DNA from: Verrucomicrobiales bacterium
GTDB lineage: Bacteria > Verrucomicrobiota > Verrucomicrobiia > Verrucomicrobiales > DEV007
Assembly: GCA_029233965.1 (NCBI GenBank)
Contig: JARGOP010000001.1
Coordinates: 165,919-229,918 of the forward strand
Length of the DNA stretch: 64,000 nt
Direction of reading: 5' to 3'
In this document: piece by piece, positions 26,026 through 35,110 of the stretch
Layout: every line of letters starts with the position of its first letter
Position numbering within the stretch: position 1 is the stretch's first letter
Translations under genes and position numbers: made by a program
Notes under the pieces: model-generated
What the model saw: only the letters and a program-made list of their open reading frames with translations
The model's database searches: none
Told to the model about the DNA's origin: nothing

Positions 26026-27774
26026 TCACTCCGCAGCTTCAGTCTCCTCTTCGCGAACTCCATTCTTCACCTCGAATTCACGGCACCAGCCCTTGATTTC
26101 GAGATCATTGAAGATCTTGCCCATGACGCGACGAAGAAGTCCCTTAAGATTGGGATTCTCCAACCCGGCAAGACTGCGCACCGCGGCATCTTTGTAGGTT
26201 TCCAGAAGGAGGAGGCACTTTTCATCCGCCTCGACTTCGTGGGCCAGGGTGCGGATTTTATGAATCGCGATGTCCTTGAGGTCTTCGTGGCTCCAGAGTG
26301 ACTCCATCAGTGCCTTGTCGTCCCCCCTTGCCCGCTCACGAGCGAGAGCGAGGAGAACACTCGGACGCATTTTCTCGAGTTCATTGTCGCCGGCATCGGC
26401 TCCCAGGTCGTCCATGTCATCGCGGATCTGGTAGGCGATCCCGAGATTTTCGGAATACTCCTTGAGCACATCCCCGACTTCATCGAGCTTGCCTGCGTAG
26501 CTGGCTCCGAGCTTCAGAGCGACCTCAAAGGCCGGTGCTGTCTTTTGTCTGAAAATCTCGAGCACCTGCTTGGATTTCAACGGCTTGGGATCCTGAGCCC
26601 AAACGAGCTCAGCGCCCTGACCACGACACAATTCACGCTGTCCGCGGGATGAAACGAGAAGCATTTCGGTCTTCTGTGCATCGGAAATTTCACTCTCGCC
26701 AATGAGGCGATAGCCCTCACCGATCAGCAAGTCCCCGGCGTTGAGTGCAACCGGAATGCTGTGCTCAACATGAAGCGTGGGCTGATCGTAGCGACCGTGA
26801 TCCTCGTCTTCGATATCGTCGTGGATGAGTGACGCTTTGTGGAAGAGCTCGGTCGCGACGGCGATCTTCTTGAGATCCTCCGGGATCGGTTCTCCGCGAT
26901 CATCGCGCAACGCTTCAAACGCGGCGGCGGTCAGGAAAGGACGCCAGCGCTTGCCGTCACGGGCCAGCCATTCGCGGGCGATTTCCTCCTGGCGACCTTC
27001 GGCAGGCCCCATGATCGTCTCGATCGACTCAGCGGTGAACCACTCCTTCACCTCTTCGTGCAGAGCGTTGAGATCAAGACGGCGGGTTTTGTCGTCGCTC
27101 GTGAGATGGATGTATTCCCAGACCCAGTCAATGTCGACGGTGGTGTTGATGCAGTCGTCCTGCAGAAGGGGCACAGCGATGGAGGGAATCGCGGCCGCTT
27201 CGACATAGGGAAACGTGCGTTCGAGAACGGGCAGGCAGGAGATCCCGACGATGGCCTCAATCTGGCCGGTCTGAATCAGAGACATCACAATTGCCGATCC
27301 CTCCGCGACCAGAACAGCATATCCGAGACGCTCCGCCTCGTTCTGGAAATCCTGGATCGAGCAGAGCCCGCACTGTTTGCAGAGAAGGCCAAATTCATCG
27401 AATGGCGCGGGGCACTTGTCCTCGACGCGAAGGCACTTCGGCATGAGGAGCAGTCTACGCTCGTAGGGAATCTCGGCGAGTGTTTCCCGCCACATCTCAT
27501 TGTTCAGACAGACCGCCGTGTAGTGGAGATACGTCTCGTCGCCTTCGTAGCCAAGTTCCTTGAGAATGACGCGGGCGTGAACATCCAGTTCGTCCAGAGG
27601 CATCGGCGGAACCGGATTCACCTTTTCGATGTAGGCACGGATCGAAGCGAGAAAGTGATCCCGTTCGATCTTGGTCTGCGGAATGTATTTCTTCGGCGGA
27701 CGAAAACGGGTCGTGGTAACGGGAACCGGCTTCGGAATCTTGATGGTTTGGATGGAGTCGACGGGTGAGGACAT
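26026..27774 (-). CDS. DUF116-polyprenyl synthetase fusion
   Basis: The 582-residue protein has two parts. Residues about 60-255 look like DUF116, with a Cys-rich cluster (C114, C121, C132, C135, C138, C180: DKCPAPFDEFGLLCKQCGLC). Residues about 265-560 are a trans-polyprenyl diphosphate synthase: GKRWRP, first Asp-rich motif IHDDIED followed by RYDQPTLH, and the second, IRDDMDDLGAD. The enzyme part should elongate prenyl diphosphates, for example for quinones or lipid carriers; chain length cannot be told. The Cys cluster could bind a metal or an Fe-S cluster, which is inference. A monocistronic gene by position. Confidence 0.88.
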   Translation of the reverse strand: MSSPVDSIQTIKIPKPVPVTTTRFRPPKKYIPQTKIERDHFLASIRAYIEKVNPVPPMPLDELDVHARVILKELGYEGDETYLHYTAVCLNNEMWRETLAEIPYERRLLLMPKCLRVEDKCPAPFDEFGLLCKQCGLCSIQDFQNEAERLGYAVLVAEGSAIVMSLIQTGQIEAIVGISCLPVLERTFPYVEAAAIPSIAVPLLQDDCINTTVDIDWVWEYIHLTSDDKTRRLDLNALHEEVKEWFTAESIETIMGPAEGRQEEIAREWLARDGKRWRPFLTAAAFEALRDDRGEPIPEDLKKIAVATELFHKASLIHDDIEDEDHGRYDQPTLHVEHSIPVALNAGDLLIGEGYRLIGESEISDAQKTEMLLVSSRGQRELCRGQGAELVWAQDPKPLKSKQVLEIFRQKTAPAFEVALKLGASYAGKLDEVGDVLKEYSENLGIAYQIRDDMDDLGADAGDNELEKMRPSVLLALARERARGDDKALMESLWSHEDLKDIAIHKIRTLAHEVEADEKCLLLLETYKDAAVRSLAGLENPNLKGLLRRVMGKIFNDLEIKGWCREFEVKNGVREEETEAAE

Positions 27775-27787
27775 AGAAAGGAGGTCG

Positions 27788-27828
27788 ATTCAAGAGGGTC
27801 AGCTTATGGACTCAACCCTGTTCAGTGG
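27788..27828. repeat. Intergenic repeat, imperfect inverted pair
   Basis: ATTCAAGAGGGTCAG (27788-27802) faces GACTCAACCCTGTTCAG (27809-27825). The second arm is the reverse complement of the CAACAGGGTTGAGTC element at 6808 and the first is a weaker copy. It lies just upstream of the DUF116-polyprenyl synthase start, so it would be in its leader or promoter. Confidence 0.45.
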
Positions 27829-27942
27829 ACTCTAACATGAGACAGAGTCTCGAAAAGCACAATTCATTCAATGAATAGCGTCCTGCGCAATTAAGGGAAC
27901 ATTTTCGGCAACGTTTTGTAACGTTTGGGTTCGCAGTGTTGT

Positions 27943-29127
27943 CTACCGATTCACCGCGATGTTCAGAATGGTCGCGGCATGGCCCTCACTCAGCTCGTTT
28001 TTCGTCTCCGCAACGCGGATTGCAGCAGTGTGAAAGGCATTACCAAGTCCCTGAGCGAGAATAACACTGCGAGGATAGTTGAGACCCTTGCTGTAGTGGT
28101 GATAGAGATCGATGGGCTCCCAGTCGCCGCCATCGATGCTGACCTCGAGGATTCCGGCATCCGGTCCCGCAAGCACGAACGCTCCCAGCATGTTCCCGGA
28201 AAAGGTGAAATAAAGGTAGTTCCCCGCCTCGTCAGAGCGAAGCGCCTCATACACTTTGTAGTCGTTCCGGATCTGCCCGACCGGGAGCAACGATTCTGAG
28301 ACCGGCTCAAACTTCCATCCGCCGAGCCAGTTGAGCTTTTGAGGATCAACGAGTTCGATGGCATCATAGGCACCGGAGTCCAGCCGCTCCGGAATTGCGA
28401 CCAACTGCGGAGTCTCCCCGGAAACCGTCTCGTCGATGACTTTTGTAATGAGACCGGTGGCGAAACGGTACCCGGCTTCGTTCGGATGAGTCTCATGGTA
28501 GTCCTCTTCCCAGGTCATCGTCCCTGCCTCGATCTCATTTGCAAGCGCCTGACCGATATCGACGATGGGAATATCGTAGTGCCGTGCGACATCCTTGTGC
28601 GCGGAGATGCTCACGGCTTCTTCACCCGCCTGCTTCTTCTCAAGGATCTGTGGATTCACGAACTGAACCGAAATGACGTCGCCTTTCGGGTTGGCTTCAA
28701 AATATTGACGGACAATCCCCTCAAGCCCCCGAACCGCAGTCTCGTAGTCGTGAGCGGCATCCTGATCGTCATTCACCGCAAATTCGACGATGAGAAGATC
28801 GATTTCGCCCTGCGAAAGCACGTCGCGTTCGACACGAAAAGCACCGCTCAGCGAACAGGTGGAACTCAGCCCCGCATTCGTGAAGGTAAAATCCACATCG
28901 GACCAGTTCTCCTTCAACCAGTCAGCGACCATTTTGCTGTGGCCTGTCGCCTTTTGCGTGATCGATCCCCCGAGAAAGGCCACGTGAGCCTTTCGTTCCT
29001 TCTCCATCTTTGCGATAAAATTGGAAACCCCGCGCGATCCCATCTCGATCACAGGAACCTCATCGGCTCCGATGGCAGGATTCGAAAAAAGAATGGCGAA
29101 AACAGGGATCAAAAAAAGCGGCCTCAT
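27943..29127 (-). CDS. Exported SGNH/GDSL-type hydrolase
   Basis: The 394-residue protein has a signal peptide (about 1-20, ending NPAIGA). The SGNH blocks are GGSIT (nucleophile Ser near 55), Gly/Asn block TNAGLSSTCS, EFAVNDDQD and the late catalytic pair in ETHPNEAGYRF. A C-terminal beta-rich region (about 255-394) may be a carbohydrate-binding or accessory domain. Likely a secreted carbohydrate or acyl esterase. It is divergent from the sulfatase gene at 29167, suggesting a shared role in polysaccharide breakdown. Confidence 0.85.
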   Translation of the reverse strand: MRPLFLIPVFAILFSNPAIGADEVPVIEMGSRGVSNFIAKMEKERKAHVAFLGGSITQKATGHSKMVADWLKENWSDVDFTFTNAGLSSTCSLSGAFRVERDVLSQGEIDLLIVEFAVNDDQDAAHDYETAVRGLEGIVRQYFEANPKGDVISVQFVNPQILEKKQAGEEAVSISAHKDVARHYDIPIVDIGQALANEIEAGTMTWEEDYHETHPNEAGYRFATGLITKVIDETVSGETPQLVAIPERLDSGAYDAIELVDPQKLNWLGGWKFEPVSESLLPVGQIRNDYKVYEALRSDEAGNYLYFTFSGNMLGAFVLAGPDAGILEVSIDGGDWEPIDLYHHYSKGLNYPRSVILAQGLGNAFHTAAIRVAETKNELSEGHAATILNIAVNR

Positions 29128-29166
29128 GACTTGTCTTCCTGCAGTAAACGCGACAAGACTGGGGAG

Positions 29167-30525
29167 ATGAAACTCTTTTCCGCCCTTTTCGCGCTAACGA
29201 CCCTGATCACCGTTCAGGCTTTCCCGGCTGAAAAACCCAATCTCCTCGTCATCATGGTCGATGATCTCGGCTACGGGGATCTCTCCGTCTATGGAGCGCC
29301 CGATCTGAAGTCACCTCATATCGACGCACTCATGAATGACGGCATGCGCTTCGATGCCTTCTACGCCAACTGCCCTGTTTGCTCCCCCACCCGCGCCTCG
29401 TTTCTGACCGGCCTTTATCCTGACATGGCGGGCGTCCCCGGCGTCATTCGAACCCCTCTCCCTGAGCGACCGACGAGCTGGGGCAATCTGCGAAACGACG
29501 TTACGACCCTGCCGGGCCACTTGAAAACAGCAGGATACGACACCGCCCTCATCGGAAAATGGCATCTCGGACTTGAGGCGCCGGATCGACCCAACGATGT
29601 CGGGTTCGATTTCTTCCATGGGTTCCTCGGGGACATGATGGATGACTACTACGATCACCTCCGTCACGGCGAGCACTACATGCGTCGCAACGAGGAAGCG
29701 ATCCACCCGGAGGGACACGCCACCGATCTCTTCACGGACTGGACCGTCGATTACCTGAAAGAGAGGAAGGACCAGGAAAACCCGTTCTTTATCTTCCTGG
29801 CCTACAACGCACCGCACACCCCGATCCAGCCGCCTCAGGACTGGCTTGAAAAGGTCAAAGCCCGGGAAGCGGGGATCGATGAAAAGCGTGCCGCTCTTGT
29901 CGCCCTGATCGAACATCTCGACGACGGCGTCGGTCGTGTCGTGCAGACACTCAAAGAGGAAGGGCTCTGGGAGAACACTGTGACCATTTTCACGAGTGAT
30001 AATGGTGGTCAGTCCAGCGTCGGAGCCCGCAACGAGCCCTGGCGGGGAGGAAAGCAGGAAATGTGGGAAGGCGGTATCCGCGTCGGAACCTCTGTGACCT
30101 GGCCGGGAACGATCGAGGCCGGCACAGTGCAACCCGATCACGTCTCACTCACGATGGATCTCTTCCCCACCCTTGCCGAAATCGCCGGTATCCCCGTCGA
30201 TTTTCATCTTGATGGCCGAAGCTTTCTCCCTGTACTGAGGGGGGAAGCGTTCGAAGAGGAGCCTCGCCCTCTTTTCTGGGTTCGACTCGAAGGGAATCCG
30301 AGATACGGCGGCCTCGCCTATCATGCTGCGAGGATGGGCGATTGGAAAATTCTTCGCAACACACCCTACGAGCCCTATCAGATGTTCAATCTCGATCAGG
30401 ATTCAGGCGAAGAAAGACCGGTGGATCGTTCCAAGGCTCCTAAAAAATTCGATGAGCTCTACAACGCGCTCATGATGCATCACAACCATGCCGGGAAGAT
30501 CCCCTGGCAGCGGGAAAACCCCTGA
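29167..30525 (+). CDS. Secreted sulfatase
   Basis: Formylglycine-dependent arylsulfatase-type enzyme that removes sulfate esters, probably from polysaccharides. I choose ATG at 29167, giving a signal peptide (MKLFSALFALTTLITVQAFPA) and 452 residues; the longer upstream frame overlaps the divergent gene and has no family similarity. The metal site VDDLGYGDLS, the formylglycine motif CSPTR (72-76), GKWHLG and FTSDNGGQ are all present. It is 1 bp upstream of the next gene. A maturase (anaerobic or FGE) is not visible here. Confidence 0.93.
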   Translation: MKLFSALFALTTLITVQAFPAEKPNLLVIMVDDLGYGDLSVYGAPDLKSPHIDALMNDGMRFDAFYANCPVCSPTRASFLTGLYPDMAGVPGVIRTPLPERPTSWGNLRNDVTTLPGHLKTAGYDTALIGKWHLGLEAPDRPNDVGFDFFHGFLGDMMDDYYDHLRHGEHYMRRNEEAIHPEGHATDLFTDWTVDYLKERKDQENPFFIFLAYNAPHTPIQPPQDWLEKVKAREAGIDEKRAALVALIEHLDDGVGRVVQTLKEEGLWENTVTIFTSDNGGQSSVGARNEPWRGGKQEMWEGGIRVGTSVTWPGTIEAGTVQPDHVSLTMDLFPTLAEIAGIPVDFHLDGRSFLPVLRGEAFEEEPRPLFWVRLEGNPRYGGLAYHAARMGDWKILRNTPYEPYQMFNLDQDSGEERPVDRSKAPKKFDELYNALMMHHNHAGKIPWQRENP

Positions 30526-30526
30526 G

Positions 30527-31219
30527 ATGTCCCGCCGCACCGTTCTTGATCTTCCTCTGGCCCGCTACGGCAGGTCGGAACGTGGCGTTTCATTGGACTA
30601 CCTTGAAGCGGGCGATGCCTGCGATCTCCTCATTGTTGCAGGTATTCACGGAGAGGAATCAGACGGAGTCATCGCCCTGTCGCGGGCCTTTCGATCCGTT
30701 TCTTTGGAAAATATCGCGCCTTCCGTTGCCGCCGTGTTCTGCGCGAATCCGGACGGGGTTCTCCTCGGAACCCGGGGAAACGCGAACGGAGTCGACCTCA
30801 ACCGGAACTTTCCCGCCTCAAACTGGTCACCCGATGCCACCACGTGCCGCTGGCATGCCGATGAAGACGATACCATTCCAATTCTCACCGGCGGAGAACC
30901 GGGCTCGGAAGCCGAGACGAAAGCGCTCATTTCATTGATCGGGTCACTTAAACCAAAGCAAATCCTGACACTGCACGGACCACTCGCCTGCATTGATGAT
31001 CCGGAGGCAAGCTCTCTCGGGTGCTGGATCGCAGATCGCACCGGCCTGCCCCTTGTGAAGGACATCGGATACCCGACGCCGGGCTCCATGGGAACCTGGG
31101 CCGCTGAAGCCGGAATCCCGATCATCACCTGGGAGTTTCCTCCGGACGGAGTGGAGACCCTGAGCCGCTCGCAGGTGCCCGTCCTCGTCGATATTATTTC
31201 CGGAAACTTTCCAGGCTGA
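30527..31219 (+). CDS. MpaA-like M14 amidase
   Basis: Zinc carboxypeptidase-like protein of 230 residues, closest in style to the murein peptide amidase MpaA. Zinc ligand motif HGEE (41-44), then CANPDGVLLGTRGNANGVDLNRNFP, a TLHGP with the third ligand and a Glu in ITWEFPPDG. MpaA cleaves the gamma-D-glutamyl-diaminopimelate bond of murein peptides. No signal peptide is seen, in line with a cytoplasmic recycling role. It starts 1 bp after the sulfatase stop, so it is probably co-transcribed, although the substrates differ. Confidence 0.82.
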   Translation: MSRRTVLDLPLARYGRSERGVSLDYLEAGDACDLLIVAGIHGEESDGVIALSRAFRSVSLENIAPSVAAVFCANPDGVLLGTRGNANGVDLNRNFPASNWSPDATTCRWHADEDDTIPILTGGEPGSEAETKALISLIGSLKPKQILTLHGPLACIDDPEASSLGCWIADRTGLPLVKDIGYPTPGSMGTWAAEAGIPIITWEFPPDGVETLSRSQVPVLVDIISGNFPG

Positions 31220-31265
31220 GCCGTGTTGTAACCGGGAGAACCTCCACCACGTCTTTTTCTGCAAC

Positions 31266-32780
31266 ATGGCCTCCAGAATCTCCACCGCCCTTCTTCTGCT
31301 CGTTCCCTGTTCCGGTGCTGCTGAAGTCACCTATCATCAGGACATCGCCCCTATCGTCTATCAGAACTGCACGAGCTGTCATCGCGAAGGCGAAAGCGCT
31401 CCCTTCTCGCTGAGCAACTACGAAGAAGTTTCCCGGAAAGCAAAAACGATCGCCCGGGTCATGGATGGTCGCTACATGCCCCCGTGGCACGCCTCGATCG
31501 ATCACCTCCCTTTTCGGGACATGCGCCGACTCAGCGATGAGGAAATTGCCCGCTTCGCGTCCTGGATCGAGGCGGGAAAACCGGAGGGGGATCCCGCCAC
31601 GGCTCCTTCTCTGCCGGATTTCCCGAAAGGGTGGCAACTTGGCGAACCAGATCTCGTCGTCACCATGGCCTCGGCCTACGAGGTCCCTGCGGATGGTCCT
31701 GACATTTATCGAAATTTCGTCCTCCCGCTCGACCTTCCCGAAGACAAATGGGTCAAGGCAGTCGAGCTTCGCCCCTCCGCCCGCTCCGTCCTTCACCACA
31801 GCCTCTTCTTTCTCGATGACAGCGGGACAGCCCGATCCCTCGATGGAAAAGACGGAAAGCCCGGCTTTTCAGGGATGGGATTTCGAAAAAGCGGATCACT
31901 GGGAGGCTACGTCCCCGGGGTCACTGCTCAAAAGCTTCCCGGAGACCTTGCCCGCCCGCTTCCCAAAGGATCCGACATCGTGCTTGCCACCCACTTTCAT
32001 CCCTCGGGAAAGGTGGAGAATGAGCAAACCACGATTGGTCTCTATTTTGCCGATGCTCCCCCAAGCCGACAGTTGCAGGAAGTGCAGGTCCCGCCCGGTT
32101 TCGGTCGCGGCGCCGGAATCGACATCCCGGCCGGGGAATCGAACTACGTCATCGAAGACACCTTCACCCTTCCCGTCGATTATGAAGCCATCTCCGTGGG
32201 TGGCCATGCCCACTACATCTGCGAAACGATGAAGATGACGGCGACGCTGCCGGATGGTGAGGAGAAGGTTCTCCTCGAAATCACGGACTGGGACATGGAC
32301 TGGCAGGACACCTACTACTTTACTGAACCGGTCATTCTCCCGGCAGGGACCGTGATCAAATCCGTCATCAGTTACGACAACTCCGCCAACAATCCCGACA
32401 ACCCTCACACCCCGCCACAGCGAATCAAGTGGGGACGCGAGTCCACCGATGAGATGGGGAGCCTTACTCTCGTCGGGGTGCCGGTCGAGGCCGACGACTT
32501 CACCCGATTGAGCCGGGCCACCAAAGTCGAACGCGCCAAAATTCTCTCCAACCTTGGACGGGAACTGATCAATTCACGGGTCGCAAGCCGGCTTCCGCAG
32601 ATCATGAAGTCCCTCGACAAGAACCGTGACGGCAACCTCGATGCTTCCGAGTTGCCGGAGCGGATGAGAGGCGCCCTCCTTTTGAAGCTCGATACAGATG
32701 GCGACAAATCACTCAACCCGTCCGAGTTGCAGGCACTGAAAGACTGGCTTGAGAATCTGCAGGCCGGGGAAAACGTATGA
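31266..32780 (+). CDS. Cytochrome c / copper monooxygenase-like protein with EF-hands
   Basis: The 504-residue exported protein has a signal peptide (about 1-19), a haem c motif CTSCH (35-39) in a short cytochrome-like domain, then two domains resembling ascorbate-dependent type II copper monooxygenases (peptidylglycine hydroxylase-like): HHSLFFLDD, ATHFHPSGKVE and GGHAHYICETMKM give the His/Met copper-ligand pattern. The C-terminus carries two EF-hand-like loops (DKNRDGNLDASE and DTDGDKSLNPSE). A redox enzyme is inferred; the substrate is unknown. The stop overlaps the next gene start (ATGA). Confidence 0.78.
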   Translation: MASRISTALLLLVPCSGAAEVTYHQDIAPIVYQNCTSCHREGESAPFSLSNYEEVSRKAKTIARVMDGRYMPPWHASIDHLPFRDMRRLSDEEIARFASWIEAGKPEGDPATAPSLPDFPKGWQLGEPDLVVTMASAYEVPADGPDIYRNFVLPLDLPEDKWVKAVELRPSARSVLHHSLFFLDDSGTARSLDGKDGKPGFSGMGFRKSGSLGGYVPGVTAQKLPGDLARPLPKGSDIVLATHFHPSGKVENEQTTIGLYFADAPPSRQLQEVQVPPGFGRGAGIDIPAGESNYVIEDTFTLPVDYEAISVGGHAHYICETMKMTATLPDGEEKVLLEITDWDMDWQDTYYFTEPVILPAGTVIKSVISYDNSANNPDNPHTPPQRIKWGRESTDEMGSLTLVGVPVEADDFTRLSRATKVERAKILSNLGRELINSRVASRLPQIMKSLDKNRDGNLDASELPERMRGALLLKLDTDGDKSLNPSELQALKDWLENLQAGENV

Positions 32781-33295
32781 CACTCATCCGACTCATTCTC
32801 AGCCTTGTTTTCCTGGTTCCCTCTCTCTCCTCAGCAGAGGAAAAAGAGAAGGCAAGCGTCTGGATCTTCGTGGCGGTCGATTGCCCGATTGCAAACGGTT
32901 ATGCCCCGGAAATGATTCGCCTCCAGGATGATTTCGAGAGTCGAGGAGTTGCCTTCACGCTCATCTATCCGGAACCGGCCTTGAGCGAATCAGCGATCTC
33001 TTCACACCTGAAGGATTATGCACTCGACCTTGATTATCATCACGACAGGGACCATTCCTACGTGAAAAAGAGCGGCGTCACGACCACTCCTGAAGTGGCC
33101 GTTTTTGATGCGAATGATCAGTTGGTCTACCGGGGAAAAATCGATAATCGCTACACGGAATTCGGCGACCGCCGCAACACCGCGACTGAGACCTATCTCC
33201 GCGATGTGCTTTCCGATCTCCTCGCCGGTAACCCCGTCGAATTTCGTGAGACCGAGGCGATCGGGTGCTTCATCGAAGCGCTCGCTGGAAACTGA
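32777..33295 (+). CDS. Exported thioredoxin-fold (redoxin) protein
   Basis: The 172-residue protein has a signal peptide (about 1-20) and a thioredoxin-like fold. The active-site region is VAVDCPIANGYAPE, with a single Cys in place of the CxxC pair, typical of the redoxin/TlpA-like proteins next to such monooxygenase-cytochromes. The cis-Pro region is TTTPEVAVFD. ATGA overlap with the upstream cytochrome-monooxygenase gene shows tight coupling, so the two probably act together outside the cytoplasm. Confidence 0.82.
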   Translation: MTLIRLILSLVFLVPSLSSAEEKEKASVWIFVAVDCPIANGYAPEMIRLQDDFESRGVAFTLIYPEPALSESAISSHLKDYALDLDYHHDRDHSYVKKSGVTTTPEVAVFDANDQLVYRGKIDNRYTEFGDRRNTATETYLRDVLSDLLAGNPVEFRETEAIGCFIEALAGN

Positions 33296-33348
33296 GCGCT
33301 TTTCAGCTCCTCAGCATTTTGCTACAACTCCGTAAATCACCGGATCTT

Positions 33349-34584
33349 ATGGAGCCCCTCACTCTCGTCGAGTCCGTCCTCGACAACCTCCCCGTGGCCG
33401 TCTTTGCCAAAGACGCGAATGATGATTTTCGCTTTGTCCTCTGGAACAAAAAGCAGGAACAAATTACAACCGTCAAAGCATCCAAGGCTGTTGGCCGCGA
33501 TGACTACGACCTCTTCTCGGAGGAATCGGCGGACTATTTCCGCAGTGTCGACAAAGCAGTCTTAAAACGGGGAAAGCTCCTCGAAGTGCCCGAGGAAATC
33601 ATCGAAGGGAAAGACGGACAGGATATCCATCTTCGCACTGTGAAAATCCCTGTCATCGAGGAGGAAACCGGCCGCCGCCTCGTTGTCGGGATCAGTGAGG
33701 ACATTACCGAGCAGGTCCAGTCCCGCGCAAAGCTTGAGAGCCTGAACAAGAACCTTCTGGAAACCAATCAGGAGCTTCAGGAAACGCAACTGCAACTCAT
33801 CCAGGCGGAGAAACTCGAATCGATCGGGCGACTCGCCGCCGGGGTTGCGCATGAGGTCAAGAACCCGCTCGCGCTGCTTCTCCTCGGGGTTGACTACCTC
33901 TCCGGCGGGATTGATCCGGCTGATCCCAACGTGGAAACGATTCTCACGCAGATGCGCGAAGCCGTAGACCGCGCCGACCGGATTGTTCGCGGTCTTGTCG
34001 ACTTCTCTTCGCAGCGGGCCCTCACACGCGAGCCGGTTCAGTTGCATGCCGTCATCGATGAAGTCCTGCTTCTCGTGAAGCATGAGCTTACCCGTTCCAA
34101 CACAAAGGTTTCCGTTTCAATTCCGGCTGACCTCCCCCACGTCTTTCTCGACCTTTCCAAGTTCGAGCAGGTTGTCATCAACCTCGTCATCAACGCCGTT
34201 CACGCCATGTCCGAATCAAAGAGTCCCCGCCTTGAAATCATGGCCCGTGCTGAAAAGCTTTCGGATGTGATCAAAAATCAGGGAGCCCGCAAATACGAGG
34301 TCTTTCGCAGCGGCGATAATGTCGTCACTCTCGAGCTGATCGACAACGGCTGTGGTATCGACAGCGGAGATGCTTCGAGGCTTTTCGACCCGTTCTTCAC
34401 GACGAAAGCGACCGGTGTCGGGACCGGACTTGGCCTTTCGGTCGCAAGAAAAATTGTGCAGCTCCATGGCGGGGAACTTCACGTGAGCGACCGGCCTGAC
34501 AAGAAAGGTGCCATCGCAAAGTTAATCCTCCCGACCAAAGTCGACACCGGAAAGGTGGCACTGACCTCGAATTTCCCGAAATAG
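33349..34584 (+). CDS. Soluble PAS-domain histidine kinase
   Basis: I use ATG at 33349, giving 411 residues; the longer frame overlaps the redoxin gene. A PAS domain (about 1-125: ESVLDNLPVAVFAKDAND) is followed by a coiled linker, a HisKA domain (GRLAAGVAHEVKNPLALLL, His near 172) and a HATPase domain (NLVINAVHAM, DNGCGIDSG, GVGTGLGLSVARKIV). No membrane segment, so it is a cytoplasmic sensor of the NtrB-like type. A receiver-only protein follows within 71 bp and is the likely partner. Confidence 0.88.
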   Translation: MEPLTLVESVLDNLPVAVFAKDANDDFRFVLWNKKQEQITTVKASKAVGRDDYDLFSEESADYFRSVDKAVLKRGKLLEVPEEIIEGKDGQDIHLRTVKIPVIEEETGRRLVVGISEDITEQVQSRAKLESLNKNLLETNQELQETQLQLIQAEKLESIGRLAAGVAHEVKNPLALLLLGVDYLSGGIDPADPNVETILTQMREAVDRADRIVRGLVDFSSQRALTREPVQLHAVIDEVLLLVKHELTRSNTKVSVSIPADLPHVFLDLSKFEQVVINLVINAVHAMSESKSPRLEIMARAEKLSDVIKNQGARKYEVFRSGDNVVTLELIDNGCGIDSGDASRLFDPFFTTKATGVGTGLGLSVARKIVQLHGGELHVSDRPDKKGAIAKLILPTKVDTGKVALTSNFPK

Positions 34585-34654
34585 GTTGACAGTGACGCGC
34601 TTATCTTGAGACGCTGTGCCCATCTGTCAGGACATTTCAATTCCCCCCCTCTCG

Positions 34655-35035
34655 ATGGCTCGCAAAATTCTTCTCGTTGATGACGAAGCCGGTTTCACCC
34701 AGCTTCTCAAAATGAACCTCGAAAAGTCGGGCGATTTTGAAGTCACGATTGAGAATGATTCGACGAAAGCGATCGCCACGGCGAGATCGTTTCAGCCCGA
34801 CGTCGTCCTCCTCGATGTGGTCATGCCGGGCATGGACGGGGGCGATGTTCAAGCCCAGTTCCAGTCCGACTCCATTCTGAATCGTGTGCCTGTTATCATG
34901 CTGACAGCGCTGGTGGATTCCGCTGAACTCTCCGCCGGGGCCGTAGCCCAAAGCGGCTCCTCGATCGTGCTTCCCAAGCCGGTCGACCTCTCTCTTCTCC
35001 TGCGCGTCATCGACGAGGCAACCGGCGCAGCGTGA
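34655..35035 (+). CDS. Single-domain response regulator
   Basis: A 126-residue receiver with no output domain. Acidic residues are in LLVDDEAG, the phosphoacceptor Asp in VVLLDVVMPGMDGGD, with Thr in IMLTAL and Lys in VLPKPVD. I choose ATG at 34655; a GTG 13 codons upstream is less likely. It lies directly after a soluble histidine kinase, so it may act by protein-protein contact or as a phosphorelay intermediate. Confidence 0.88.
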   Translation: MARKILLVDDEAGFTQLLKMNLEKSGDFEVTIENDSTKAIATARSFQPDVVLLDVVMPGMDGGDVQAQFQSDSILNRVPVIMLTALVDSAELSAGAVAQSGSSIVLPKPVDLSLLLRVIDEATGAA

Positions 35036-35110
35036 TTCGGCTTTCGGGTCGAAAACTTAACAAACCCTAAGTGGTTTTTGCGGATCGGCGCGGCCTACGG
35101 TGGCACCGTG

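Noticed and set aside
28339..29166. Upstream extension of the sulfatase frame
   Set aside because: It overlaps the divergent SGNH hydrolase, and the ATG at 29167 begins a good signal peptide and the family start.
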